This document shows positions 1 through 5,265 of a DNA stretch of 8,024 nucleotides, one piece after another. Made by a program: the position numbers and the translations under genes. The stretch is taken from contig CAMEMX010000067.1 in NCBI GenBank assembly GCA_945927915.1, positions 1 to 8,024 of the forward strand. The letters are read 5' to 3'. Each line of letters opens with the position of its first letter. The stretch's first letter is position 1. Origin of the DNA: an uncultured Clostridia bacterium (GTDB lineage: Bacteria > Bacillota > Clostridia > Oscillospirales > Oscillospiraceae). The notes below the pieces were generated by a model. That model searched no databases, was not told the origin of the DNA, and saw only the letters and a program-made list of their open reading frames with translations.

Positions 1-10
1 TGCACAAAAA

Positions 11-40
11 ACGCAGAGAAGGCACCTCGCCTCTCTGCGT
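11..40 (-). terminator. Intrinsic terminator of the XRE regulator gene
   Basis: The inverted repeat pairs 11-18 with 33-40 and 20-23 with 29-32, with one bulged A at 19 and a 5-nt loop. Read on the minus strand, the stem is followed at once by a run of six T (complement of 6-11). It lies 18 nt beyond the stop codon of the minus-strand regulator gene, which is the standard geometry of a Rho-independent terminator. In the plus direction there is only a more distant T tract (46-52), so some bidirectional activity is possible. Confidence 0.85.
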
Positions 41-58
41 TCCTGCGTTTTTCGGGGA

Positions 59-352
59 TTACAAGCGGATACGGCCGCCGATGAGTCTGCCGGTCGCGGC
101 AAGACGCTCCGCGTCTCTGCCTCTGGGCTCCAGAACGCCGTGTGCGCCGAGCACCAGAAGAATGGCAAGATAGGTATCCCAGCCAAGCGGGGCTGCGCCG
201 CGCTCCATTTCGGAGATCTTCTGGCGGCTTTTACCGACCGCTTCGCCAAGCTCTGCCTGGGACATACGCATCTTCTTGCGATACGCAGGCAAGTCCTGCA
301 CCAGAGATTCAATCAATTCCTTTTGTTGTTCGGTCTGCACAAACTGCGGCAT
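59..352 (-). CDS. Small XRE-family helix-turn-helix transcriptional regulator
   Basis: Predicted cytoplasmic DNA-binding protein of 97 residues from the ATG at 352. Residues 20-60 form a Cro/C1-type helix-turn-helix: a leading helix (LPAYRKKMRMSQ), then the core AELGEAVGKSRQKISEMERG with the typical SQ, G and S.xE.G positions. The C-terminal tail is short and basic, with no recognisable sensor domain. The start is uncertain. ATG 352 has AGGG six bases upstream. An in-frame TTG at 400 has a stronger AGGGGG but only four bases away, giving 113 residues. ATG 370 has no ribosome binding site. The gene stands alone, with its own promoter (425-453) and terminator (11-40). A 6-bp inverted repeat inside the promoter spacer would suit autorepression, which is inference. 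The target genes cannot be named from sequence. Confidence 0.85.
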   Translation of the reverse strand: MPQFVQTEQQKELIESLVQDLPAYRKKMRMSQAELGEAVGKSRQKISEMERGAAPLGWDTYLAILLVLGAHGVLEPRGRDAERLAATGRLIGGRIRL

Positions 353-424
353 TGTCAACCCTGCTTTCATATATATATTTGATAGGGGGCAGGTTTGCAA
401 AGTACCCCCTCACATCTGCAGATT

Positions 425-453
425 AGCATACCACATTTAAATTAAAATGTAAA
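425..453 (-). promoter_or_regulatory. Sigma-A promoter of the XRE regulator, with internal inverted repeat
   Basis: On the minus strand there is a -35 TTTACA (448-453), a 17-nt spacer and a -10 TATGCT (425-430). Transcription would start near 418, leaving a leader of about 18 nt to the TTG at 400 or about 65 nt to the ATG at 352. The spacer and -35 edge contain the inverted repeat ACATTT (433-438) / AAATGT (445-450), which could be an operator. The region is AT-rich, so the repeat may be chance. Confidence 0.7.
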
Positions 454-607
454 CCCTTTCTTGGAAATAATTAGGAAAAATTCACAAATAATTTTTCTTT
501 TTTCTTACCGCTTTGAAAGTTGCGGGTCTTGTTTTGCAGTCGTGATGTGCATTTTGTCTTTTTGATCGCAGGCGGTACAGATGAGGCCGTTTTTTATAAA
601 AAAGCGC
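454..607. other. AT-rich intergenic stretch with no gene seen
   Basis: Together with the flanking promoters this is the 401-673 gap between two minus-strand genes. I find no convincing coding sequence. The only small frame of note is a 23-codon plus-strand ORF starting at ATG 581, which lacks a proper ribosome binding site. No clear terminator hairpin for the D,D-carboxypeptidase gene is visible here. A weak repeat at 645-680 has mismatches and no T run. Confidence 0.5.
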
Positions 608-636
608 TTGCATTTTTGCCGCGGAACTGTTATAAT
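608..636 (+). promoter_or_regulatory. Orphan plus-strand sigma-A promoter
   Basis: TTGCAT (608-613), a 17-nt spacer and a perfect TATAAT (631-636) form a near-consensus vegetative promoter, with a start expected near 643. Downstream on the plus strand there is no gene with a ribosome binding site. Instead the transcript would run into the 3' end of the minus-strand D,D-carboxypeptidase gene as antisense RNA. The match and spacing are seen directly; activity is inference. Confidence 0.5.
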
Positions 637-673
637 GCCTCGTGATTGTTAACCATAATTCTTCTTATTTGGT

Positions 674-1465
674 TTACGATTGCGGCTGCGCGAAGAATTC
701 CTCCAGCGTCATGCCGGTCTCGTGGAAATACCGCGCGGCCTCGCGGCCGACATAGCGGTAGTGCCATGCTTCATAGGCAATGCCGGTCAGCTCGCCCTTG
801 TCCGACGGGTAGCGCAGGATAAAGCCGTACTCCCAGCAATGCTCGTGCAGCCATTGCGTCTCCGCCGTCTGCTCCTGCGAGGCGTCAAGAAGCTGGTTGT
901 CCAGCGAGACGATGTCCACAGCCAGTCCCGACTCGTGCTCGCTGCAGCCGGGACGCATGGTGTAGCGGTCGGTTGCAGCGATCGCCTCCGCCTCGGTCAT
1001 GCCCTGTTGCATATAGCGCGCGACGTCCTCGTCGAAAAGTGCCTGCTGCTCGTCGCGCGTGCGGTAGGCGGAGCAGATCTGAAACCGCAGTCCCTCGGCG
1101 CGTCCCGCGCTGAGCATGGCGCAAAGGTCGTCATACAGGACAGTTGCGACCGACAGGTCCCAGTCGCTAAGCCGCGTCAGCTCCGGCGCATAGTCCGCCG
1201 GCAGCGGGTTGTCACGGTTGACAAGCAGCAAAAGCGGGTCTTTTCTGTCCGGCACGGCAGCCAGCGGAAAAGACGGCAGCACGATGTCCGTCGGCTCCGA
1301 CGGGCTGAACGAGGGCGCCTGCGTTTCCTTTTCCTTCGCGCGCTGCACCGACTGCACGGCGCCCGCCGCCACACACAGCAGCGCCAAAAAGAGCAAAAGC
1401 GCAAATAATGTTCCGTGGCGTTGGGTTTTTCGGCGTGTTTTCCGCCGTTTTGTCGAGGTCTGCAT
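674..1465 (-). CDS. Membrane-anchored VanY-type D-alanyl-D-alanine carboxypeptidase (peptidase family M15)
   Basis: This 263-residue enzyme of the LAS/M15B family is expected to remove the terminal D-Ala from peptidoglycan stem peptides outside the membrane. The N-terminus is very basic (residues 1-18), followed by one hydrophobic segment at about 19-38. A linker rich in Ser/Pro/Glu (about 40-75) leads to the catalytic domain. Family motifs are intact: SAYRT (132-136), HESGLAVD with zinc ligands His177 and Asp184, and EAWHYRYVG with catalytic Glu232 and zinc ligand His235. The hydrophobic segment has no lipobox at its end, so I read it as a signal anchor. The start at 1465 is supported by AAAGGAG seven bases upstream. 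The gene is transcribed divergently from bioY. It could act in wall remodelling or trim dipeptides. No vanR/S/H/A/X genes adjoin it, so there is no reason to infer glycopeptide resistance. Confidence 0.93.
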   Translation of the reverse strand: MQTSTKRRKTRRKTQRHGTLFALLLFLALLCVAAGAVQSVQRAKEKETQAPSFSPSEPTDIVLPSFPLAAVPDRKDPLLLLVNRDNPLPADYAPELTRLSDWDLSVATVLYDDLCAMLSAGRAEGLRFQICSAYRTRDEQQALFDEDVARYMQQGMTEAEAIAATDRYTMRPGCSEHESGLAVDIVSLDNQLLDASQEQTAETQWLHEHCWEYGFILRYPSDKGELTGIAYEAWHYRYVGREAARYFHETGMTLEEFFAQPQS

Positions 1466-1482
1466 GGTTTGTCTCCTTTGTT

Positions 1483-1492
1483 GTAACGTTAC
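1483..1492. promoter_or_regulatory. Perfect 10-bp palindrome in the divergent spacer, possible operator
   Basis: GTAACGTTAC is a perfect palindrome with a central CG, as in LacI-family operators; the flanking bases (T on both sides) do not extend the symmetry. It covers the predicted start of the minus-strand D,D-carboxypeptidase transcript (about 1491), so a bound protein could block that promoter. No regulator gene for it is present in the window. Confidence 0.35.
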
Positions 1493-1497
1493 TGTAA

Positions 1498-1506
1498 ATT
1501 ATATCA
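1498..1506 (-). promoter_or_regulatory. Extended -10 promoter of the D,D-carboxypeptidase gene
   Basis: The minus strand reads TGATATAAT, a perfect TATAAT preceded by the TGn of extended -10 promoters. The -35 position (GCGAAT near 1521-1526) is poor, which is usual for this class. The leader to the ATG at 1465 would be about 25 nt and includes the AAAGGAG ribosome binding site. Confidence 0.65.
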
Positions 1507-1576
1507 CCATATTGTATCTAATTCGCATCTTTTTTGTAGCATTTTGACGAGAGATCAAAAAGAAAGGACAATCAGA

Positions 1577-2128
1577 ATGAAACACAAAACCCTGATCCGT
1601 ATGCTGCTGGCGGCGCTGTTCGCGGCGCTGACCGCCGTGGGCGCCTTCCTCAAGATCCCCGTCGGCACGGTCTCGTTCACCTTACAGGTCTTTTTCACCT
1701 GCATGGCGGGCGTGCTGCTCGGCCCGTACTGGGGTGCGCTGTCCCAGCTCGTCTATGTCGCGCTCGGCCTCGCCGGTCTGCCGATCTTCACGATGGGCGG
1801 CGGCCTGACGTATTTCGCGGTGCCGACGTTCGGCTTCCTGCTGGGTCTGATCCCGATGGCCTTTGTCGTCGGCCTGCTCTCGCGCAAGGGGCTTTCGCGC
1901 CTGCCGTGGCTGTGGCTGCGTCTCGCGGTCGCGTGCGTGGCGGGCCTGGTCGTGCTCTACGCCGTGGGACTTCCCTACCTCTATTTTACACTCGGCGGTG
2001 CGTGGTCCGTGTCGAAAACCCTCGTGTCGGGCTGCCTCATTTTCCTGCCCTTCGACGCGCTCAAGATCGTCTGCGTCGTCCTGCTGGGCGTGCGCCTGCT
2101 GCCCGTTTTGCGGCGCTTCGAGGCGTAA
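1577..2128 (+). CDS. bioY: Biotin transporter BioY, substrate-binding S component of an ECF transporter
   Basis: Integral membrane protein of 183 residues that captures biotin and works with a shared EcfT/EcfA1/EcfA2 energising module, here encoded elsewhere. About six hydrophobic segments are visible. The N-terminal half has the BioY signature: FAALTAVGAFLKIPVG (15-30), then VSFTLQVFF, CMAGVLLGPYWGALSQLVYVALGLAGLP and FTMGGGLTYF. The C-terminal FLPFDALKIV (156-165) is also typical. The length is normal for the family. ATG 1577 is chosen because AAAGGA lies eight bases upstream; an in-frame TTG at 1544 lacks a site. A possible -10 (TCTAAT, 1517-1522) has only a weak -35. No BirA-type operator is evident and no biotin biosynthesis genes adjoin. 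The gene ends at the shared terminator 2136-2173. Confidence 0.95.
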   Translation: MKHKTLIRMLLAALFAALTAVGAFLKIPVGTVSFTLQVFFTCMAGVLLGPYWGALSQLVYVALGLAGLPIFTMGGGLTYFAVPTFGFLLGLIPMAFVVGLLSRKGLSRLPWLWLRLAVACVAGLVVLYAVGLPYLYFTLGGAWSVSKTLVSGCLIFLPFDALKIVCVVLLGVRLLPVLRRFEA

Positions 2129-2135
2129 GCGTCAA

Positions 2136-2173
2136 AAAGCTCCCTCCCCGCTGCGTTGCGGGGAGGGAGCTTT
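2136..2173. terminator. Bidirectional intrinsic terminator shared by bioY and spoIVA
   Basis: A perfect 16-bp stem (2136-2151 with 2158-2173) closes a 6-nt loop. It begins 7 nt after the bioY stop and lies 8 nt beyond the spoIVA stop on the other strand. On the minus strand the stem runs into five T (complement of 2134-2138), which is a strong terminator for spoIVA. On the plus strand the tail is only TTT then GC, so bioY termination relies mainly on the very stable stem. Confidence 0.9.
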
Positions 2174-2181
2174 GCTATTGC

Positions 2182-3654
2182 TCACAGCAGAATGCAGATC
2201 AGGCCGTTGGCGCCCTCGTTGATGATCTTCGTCAGCGCGTCCTTGAGCTTATAGCGCGCCTCGTCGGGCATCCGGCGCAGCTTGGTCGTCAGACCCTCGT
2301 TGACCAGCTCGAAGACCGATTTGCCGAAGATGTTGCTCTCCCACAGGCGCTCGGTGTTGCCCTCGTACTCGCCCAGCAGGTATTTGACCAGCTCCTCCGA
2401 CTGCTGCTCGTCGCCCACCATCGGGCTGATCTCCGTGCGGATGTCGGCGCGGAGCATATGGATCGACGGGGCGCTCGCCTTGAGCTTGACGCCGTAGGCG
2501 CTGCCCTTTTTGACGATCTCCGGCGTCTGCATATGCAGCTCCTCCGCCGTGGGCATGACGATGCCGTAGCCCGTCGCTTTGACCTCCTCCAAGGCAGCGG
2601 AGATCTTGTCATACTGCTTTTTCATCGCCGCGAGGGAGGTCAGGAGCGACAGGAGCTGACCGTCGTTTTCGATCTCGAAGCCCGTGCGCTGACCGAGGAT
2701 CTGGTAGAACAGCCCCTCGTTGAAGTCCAGCTCGCAGCTCACCGTGCCGGTGCCGAGATCGACCTGCCGGATACGGTAGCCGCACACCTGCTCCAGCTCC
2801 GCGACGCGGGCGATGGCAGGCTCGGCCTCGGCCAGGCGCGAAATTGCCTCCGCGTTCTGTCGCAGCGCCTCGTAAAGCGCCATTTTGAGCGGCGCGTCCG
2901 GCTCCAGCGCCTGCACCCACGCCGGCAGGAACACGCGCATCTCCCGCATCGGGAAGGCGTAGAGCAGCTCGCGCAGCAGCTCCTTCAGCTCCGTTTCGTG
3001 CATAGCCTGGCAGTCGGCGGTCACGGCGCAGACGCCGTAGGTCTGGGCGATGTAGTCGCGCAGGGCGCGGGCGTCGGCGGAGTTCGGCGCTACGGAGTTG
3101 ACCACCACGAGGAAGGGCTTCCCTGTCGCCTGCATATCGCGGATGGCGCGTTCCTCGGCGGCGATGTAGTCCGCGCGGGGAATGTCCGTGACGGTGCCGT
3201 CGGTCGTGACGACCACGCCGACCGTCGAATGCTCCTGCATGACCTTTTTCGTGCCCAGCTCGGCCGCCTCGGTCATGGGGATCTCGTTTTCAAACCACGG
3301 CGTCGTGACCATGCGCGGCTGACCGTTCTCGGTCGCGCCGATGGCGCCGTCGACCATATAGCCGACGGAGTCGATCAGCCGGACGGAGAGCGTCGCGGTG
3401 CCGTCGGGCGTGATCTGCACGGCCTCCTCCGGGACGAATTTCGGCTCGGCGGTCATGATCGTCTTGCCGGAGCCGCTCTGCGGCAGCTCATCCTTCGCGC
3501 GTTCGCGCTGATAGAGGTCCTGAATATTCGGGATGACCAGCTCCTCCATCAGGCGTTTGATAAAGGTGGACTTTCCCGTGCGGACCGGGCCGACCACACC
3601 GATATAGATGTCGCCGCCTGTCCGCTCGGCAATGTCGGCGTAAAGATTGCTCAT
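2182..3654 (-). CDS. spoIVA: Stage IV sporulation protein A, spore-coat basement-layer ATPase
   Basis: SpoIVA of 490 residues, close to the 492 of Bacillus subtilis. In the family it is made in the mother cell, is recruited to the forespore surface by SpoVM, and uses ATP hydrolysis to polymerise into the platform for coat assembly and cortex formation. The N-terminus DIAERTGGDIYIGVVG is characteristic. The Walker A motif GPVRTGKS is at residues 22-29, and a LIDSVGY-type acidic/switch segment lies in the GTPase-like fold. Family-wide blocks such as KTIMTAEPKFVPE, QEHSTVGVVVTTDGT, YGIVMPTAEEL and SEELVKYLLGEYE follow. The C-terminus ENEGANGLICILL-like end (INEGANGLICILL) matches the family. ATG 3654 is chosen for the GGGGGAGG site eight bases upstream; a TTG at 3672 would add six residues. 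It is monocistronic, with a possible sigma-E promoter at 3686-3714. Confidence 0.97.
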   Translation of the reverse strand: MSNLYADIAERTGGDIYIGVVGPVRTGKSTFIKRLMEELVIPNIQDLYQRERAKDELPQSGSGKTIMTAEPKFVPEEAVQITPDGTATLSVRLIDSVGYMVDGAIGATENGQPRMVTTPWFENEIPMTEAAELGTKKVMQEHSTVGVVVTTDGTVTDIPRADYIAAEERAIRDMQATGKPFLVVVNSVAPNSADARALRDYIAQTYGVCAVTADCQAMHETELKELLRELLYAFPMREMRVFLPAWVQALEPDAPLKMALYEALRQNAEAISRLAEAEPAIARVAELEQVCGYRIRQVDLGTGTVSCELDFNEGLFYQILGQRTGFEIENDGQLLSLLTSLAAMKKQYDKISAALEEVKATGYGIVMPTAEELHMQTPEIVKKGSAYGVKLKASAPSIHMLRADIRTEISPMVGDEQQSEELVKYLLGEYEGNTERLWESNIFGKSVFELVNEGLTTKLRRMPDEARYKLKDALTKIINEGANGLICILL

Positions 3655-3685
3655 AAAAACAGCCTCCCCCAAAGTCTCGTGCTAC

Positions 3686-3714
3686 AACCTATGCACGTCC
3701 CGCAGCGCATATGC
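3686..3714 (-). promoter_or_regulatory. Possible sigma-E promoter of spoIVA
   Basis: The minus strand reads GCATATG (-35 region, 3708-3714), then 14 nt, then CATAGGTT (-10 region, 3686-3693). The mother-cell sigma-E consensus is roughly KMATATT, 14 nt, CATACAnT, so the -35 ATAT, the spacing and the CATA of the -10 agree and the rest does not. spoIVA is a known sigma-E regulon gene, which raises the plausibility. The leader would be about 26 nt. The -35 lies inside a perfect 12-bp palindrome GCGCATATGCGC (3705-3716). Confidence 0.5.
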
Positions 3715-3751
3715 GCAAAATCGGGACAAAGGGCGGCGTGTTGGCGAAGGG

Positions 3752-3770
3752 CTAAGGACTAAGGACTAAG
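3752..3770. repeat. Short tandem heptamer repeat
   Basis: The unit CTAAGGA occurs at 3752-3758 and 3759-3765, followed by a partial CTAAG at 3766-3770. It lies in the spacer upstream of spoIVA, outside the predicted promoter. No function is evident; it may be a slippage-prone microrepeat. Confidence 0.7.
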
Positions 3771-3786
3771 CGTGAATGACTGATGT

Positions 3787-3802
3787 GTTCGCTGACGCGA
3801 AC
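3787..3802. repeat. Perfect 6-bp hairpin in the spoIVA upstream spacer
   Basis: GTTCGC (3787-3792) and GCGAAC (3797-3802) flank a TGAC loop. No T run follows on either strand, so it does not look like a terminator. It may be a structural or protein-binding element, or chance. Confidence 0.45.
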
Positions 3803-3822
3803 GGATTGGAATACCGCAGTAT

Positions 3823-3838
3823 AAATGTACTTACATTT
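3823..3838. repeat. 7-bp inverted repeat, operator-like
   Basis: AAATGTA (3823-3829) and TACATTT (3832-3838) are separated by two bases. This 16-bp site overlaps a promoter-like -35 (3831-3836) on the plus strand. The halves share AAATGT/ACATTT with the inverted repeat in the XRE regulator promoter at 433-450, with a different spacing. A shared binding protein is only a speculation. Confidence 0.4.
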
Positions 3839-3860
3839 GGTGATCGATATACGATATAAA
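3831..3860 (+). promoter_or_regulatory. Possible plus-strand promoter in the spoIVA/fusion-gene spacer
   Basis: TTACAT (3831-3836), an 18-nt spacer and TATAAA (3855-3860) resemble a sigma-A promoter with a start near 3867. No plus-strand gene follows; a stem-loop with a T-rich tail ends at 3950, so the product would be a short RNA of roughly 80 nt. The match is moderate and the region AT-rich. Confidence 0.3.
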
Positions 3861-3910
3861 AGGTGCGGTGTCCGTTGCTTTTCCGCGATGCGCGCAGGAG
3901 GCAACAAACG

Positions 3911-3950
3911 GCCGCCCCTTTCCGCTGTGCCGGAAGGGGGCGGCTTCTTT
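3911..3950. terminator. Strong stem-loop after the phosphatase-GNAT gene, probable terminator
   Basis: The stem pairs 3911-3924 with 3931-3944 (14 bp with one G-T wobble) around a 6-nt loop. It sits 4 nt beyond the stop codon of the minus-strand fusion gene. The minus-strand tail is only CGTTTGTTG, while the plus-strand tail is TTCTTT. It probably terminates the fusion gene by stem stability and could also end any plus-strand transcript from 3867. Confidence 0.7.
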
Positions 3951-4956
3951 ATCGTATGGTGGGCTGCAGGGAAAGCTCGTTGTCCGCAAAGCCGTAGGTG
4001 GCAAACAGCTTTGCGGCGGCAGGGTCTTCGACGGGTGCAGCCAGACGCAGGACGCGCTTTCCTCTCCTGCGCGCAAGGCTGATCGCCTCGCCGAGAAGCT
4101 GGGCGGACAGACCGCGCCCGCGGTGCTCCGGCAGGAGCGACAGCCAGGAAAGCTCGTCCGTCCGCGCGTCCAGCGTGCGCAGCACGACCGCGCCGGTCAC
4201 CTCGTCGATCAGCGACGAGATGCGCACGCATTCGCCCTGCGGCGCATGGAGCGCGTCCAGAAGCGCCGCGTCCTGCGCCTGCGCGTCGCGGAACCACATA
4301 TTAAAATCCCGGTGCTCGCCGCCGCGCCACCACTGCTGGCGGCCGAGGGTCGTGATCTCCGGCGGCAGGTGCGACGCGTCGTTCAGATATTCCAGATGAT
4401 AGTCCCCGTCCCAGACGAGCTTCGTCACGGCGGTGTTCTCGCTGTGCGGCAGGTCGCGCTTTTCCGGGAAGAACAGCCGCTGCATCACGCCGCGCAGCAC
4501 CATTCCATGCGAGAAGATGGCGACGGTCTGCCCCTCATGCCGCCGGGCGACCTCGTCCAGCGCCTGCAAAAAGCGGCCCGTGTAGACCGGGAAGATCTCG
4601 CTGCCCTCGACCGACCAGCGCTGCGGGTCGTGCGAAAAGGCGCGGTTGCGCTCCGGGTCGGCGTGGTCGAGCCAGCCGAAGGGCTGATCCTCCCACGCGC
4701 CGCAATTCAGTTCACGGAAGCGCGGCTCCCTGTGCAGCGGGAGGTTTTTGGGGCGGTAGACCGCGCCCGCCGTCGTGCAGGTGCGCGTTAAGTCGCTGGC
4801 ATAGACCGCGTCGACGGGAACGGCTGCAAAGCGCTTTTCCAGCGCGGCGATCTGCTTCATGCCGTTCGGCGTCACGTTGGAGTCGTACTGCCCGTGCAGG
4901 CGGCGGAACACGTTGCCCTCCGCCTCCGCGTGGCGGATCAGATAGATCGTCGTCAT
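3949..4956 (-). CDS. Histidine phosphatase (phosphoglycerate-mutase-like) fused to a GNAT acetyltransferase
   Basis: A 335-residue two-domain cytoplasmic protein. Residues 1 to about 195 are a branch-1 histidine phosphatase: IRHAEAEGN with the phospho-accepting His9 next to Arg8, SDLTRT with Arg58, the proton-donor region RELNCGAWE (Glu82) and FSHGMVLRG with His150. Residues of about 205-335 are a GNAT domain with motif A LSLLPEHRGRGLSAQLL, which binds the acetyl-CoA pyrophosphate, and a closing LFATYGF. Both active sites look intact, so both activities are expected, but neither substrate can be named. ATG 4956 is supported by GGTGATC just upstream, complementary to the distal part of the 16S tail in the right register. 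An extended -10 promoter (4986-4994) precedes it. The gene stands alone between spoIVA and the YtxH-like gene. Confidence 0.9.
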   Translation of the reverse strand: MTTIYLIRHAEAEGNVFRRLHGQYDSNVTPNGMKQIAALEKRFAAVPVDAVYASDLTRTCTTAGAVYRPKNLPLHREPRFRELNCGAWEDQPFGWLDHADPERNRAFSHDPQRWSVEGSEIFPVYTGRFLQALDEVARRHEGQTVAIFSHGMVLRGVMQRLFFPEKRDLPHSENTAVTKLVWDGDYHLEYLNDASHLPPEITTLGRQQWWRGGEHRDFNMWFRDAQAQDAALLDALHAPQGECVRISSLIDEVTGAVVLRTLDARTDELSWLSLLPEHRGRGLSAQLLGEAISLARRRGKRVLRLAAPVEDPAAAKLFATYGFADNELSLQPTIR

Positions 4957-4985
4957 AAGATCACCATTTCTTCAGATTTACTAAA

Positions 4986-4994
4986 AGTATATCA
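4986..4994 (-). promoter_or_regulatory. Extended -10 promoter of the phosphatase-GNAT gene
   Basis: The minus strand reads TGATATACT, that is TGn plus TATACT. The -35 position is a T-rich tract without a good match, consistent with extended -10 promoters. The transcript would start near 4979, giving a leader of about 23 nt. It closely resembles the D,D-carboxypeptidase promoter at 1498-1506. Confidence 0.6.
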
Positions 4995-5041
4995 TATTCT
5001 TTTGACGAAAAAAAGACGGTTTCCGACTTTTTGTGTTTTTA

Positions 5042-5086
5042 CCGCGCGGCGGGGCAAACTATTCCCGCCACGCGGCAAAATTTTTT
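5042..5086 (+). terminator. Terminator-like hairpin in the leader of the 50-residue protein gene
   Basis: The stem pairs 5042-5053 with 5064-5075, 12 positions with one C-A mismatch, around a 10-nt loop. Five bases later comes a run of six T (5081-5086), and the AGGAGGG ribosome binding site starts at 5091. No plus-strand gene precedes it in the window, so it is not closing an upstream gene here. It may be a conditional attenuator or a block against read-through. TTGACG at 5002-5007 could be the -35 of the leader promoter, but no good -10 follows. Confidence 0.5.
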
Positions 5087-5104
5087 CATCAGGAGGGAAA
5101 CACG

Positions 5105-5257
5105 ATGCAGGTCAAGGGATTTTTGCTGACGCTCGGTCTGGGCATGGCGGCAGGCGGTGTGGTCGCGCTGATGCTGCCGCAGCAGTCGCAGGCGAGAAAG
5201 AGCGCCCAAAAGGCAGCCGACAAGCTGGAGCAGTCCATGTCGAACATGATGCAGTAG
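5105..5257 (+). CDS. Small membrane-anchored YtxH-like protein
   Basis: Fifty residues. An almost perfect AGGAGGG site (5091-5097), seven bases before ATG 5105, makes translation likely and fixes the start. Residues 5-24 form one hydrophobic, glycine-rich helix (GFLLTLGLGMAAGGVVALML). A polar, lysine- and glutamine-rich amphipathic tail follows (SQARKSAQKAADKLEQSMSNMMQ). The architecture, with a helix then a P.xS.xRK motif and a short coiled-coil-like tail, resembles the YtxH family of general-stress small proteins. At this length the assignment is tentative and the function unknown. It lies between the divergent phosphatase-GNAT gene and the heat-shock operon of clpB, with a terminator-like hairpin in its leader and a GC hairpin after its stop. 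Confidence 0.8.
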   Translation: MQVKGFLLTLGLGMAAGGVVALMLPQQSQARKSAQKAADKLEQSMSNMMQ

Positions 5258-5265
5258 GGCAAGTA

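Noticed and set aside
581..652. 23-codon plus-strand ORF across the orphan promoter
   Set aside because: The bases before ATG 581 give no good ribosome binding site, and the TATAAT promoter lies inside the frame, so it would not be transcribed from it.
640..682. Terminator hairpin for the D,D-carboxypeptidase gene
   Set aside because: The repeat GATTGTTAACC / GGTTTACGATT has mismatches, a long loop and no T run in the direction needed.
680..1408. 242-codon plus-strand open frame downstream of the orphan promoter
   Set aside because: It is the mirror of the VanY-like gene, starts at TTG without a ribosome binding site, and has an Arg/Leu-rich composition typical of shadow frames.
674..1465. 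Glycopeptide-resistance vanY
   Set aside because: The enzyme family fits, but no other van genes are in the window, and stand-alone VanY-like carboxypeptidases are common housekeeping enzymes in Firmicutes.
1481..1576. BirA (biotin repressor) operator upstream of bioY
   Set aside because: TTGTAAC is present at 1481-1487, but no matching inverted half occurs at the usual 14-16 nt distance.
1906..3762. Long 618-codon open frame on the plus strand
   Set aside because: It overlaps the end of bioY and runs antisense through all of spoIVA, whose sequence is family-typical throughout. The translation is rich in Arg, Ala, Leu and His and shows no domain; it results from high GC at codon positions.
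3752..3770. CRISPR-like or mobile-element repeat
   Set aside because: Only two full 7-bp units and one partial, without spacers, and no transposase or terminal repeats nearby.
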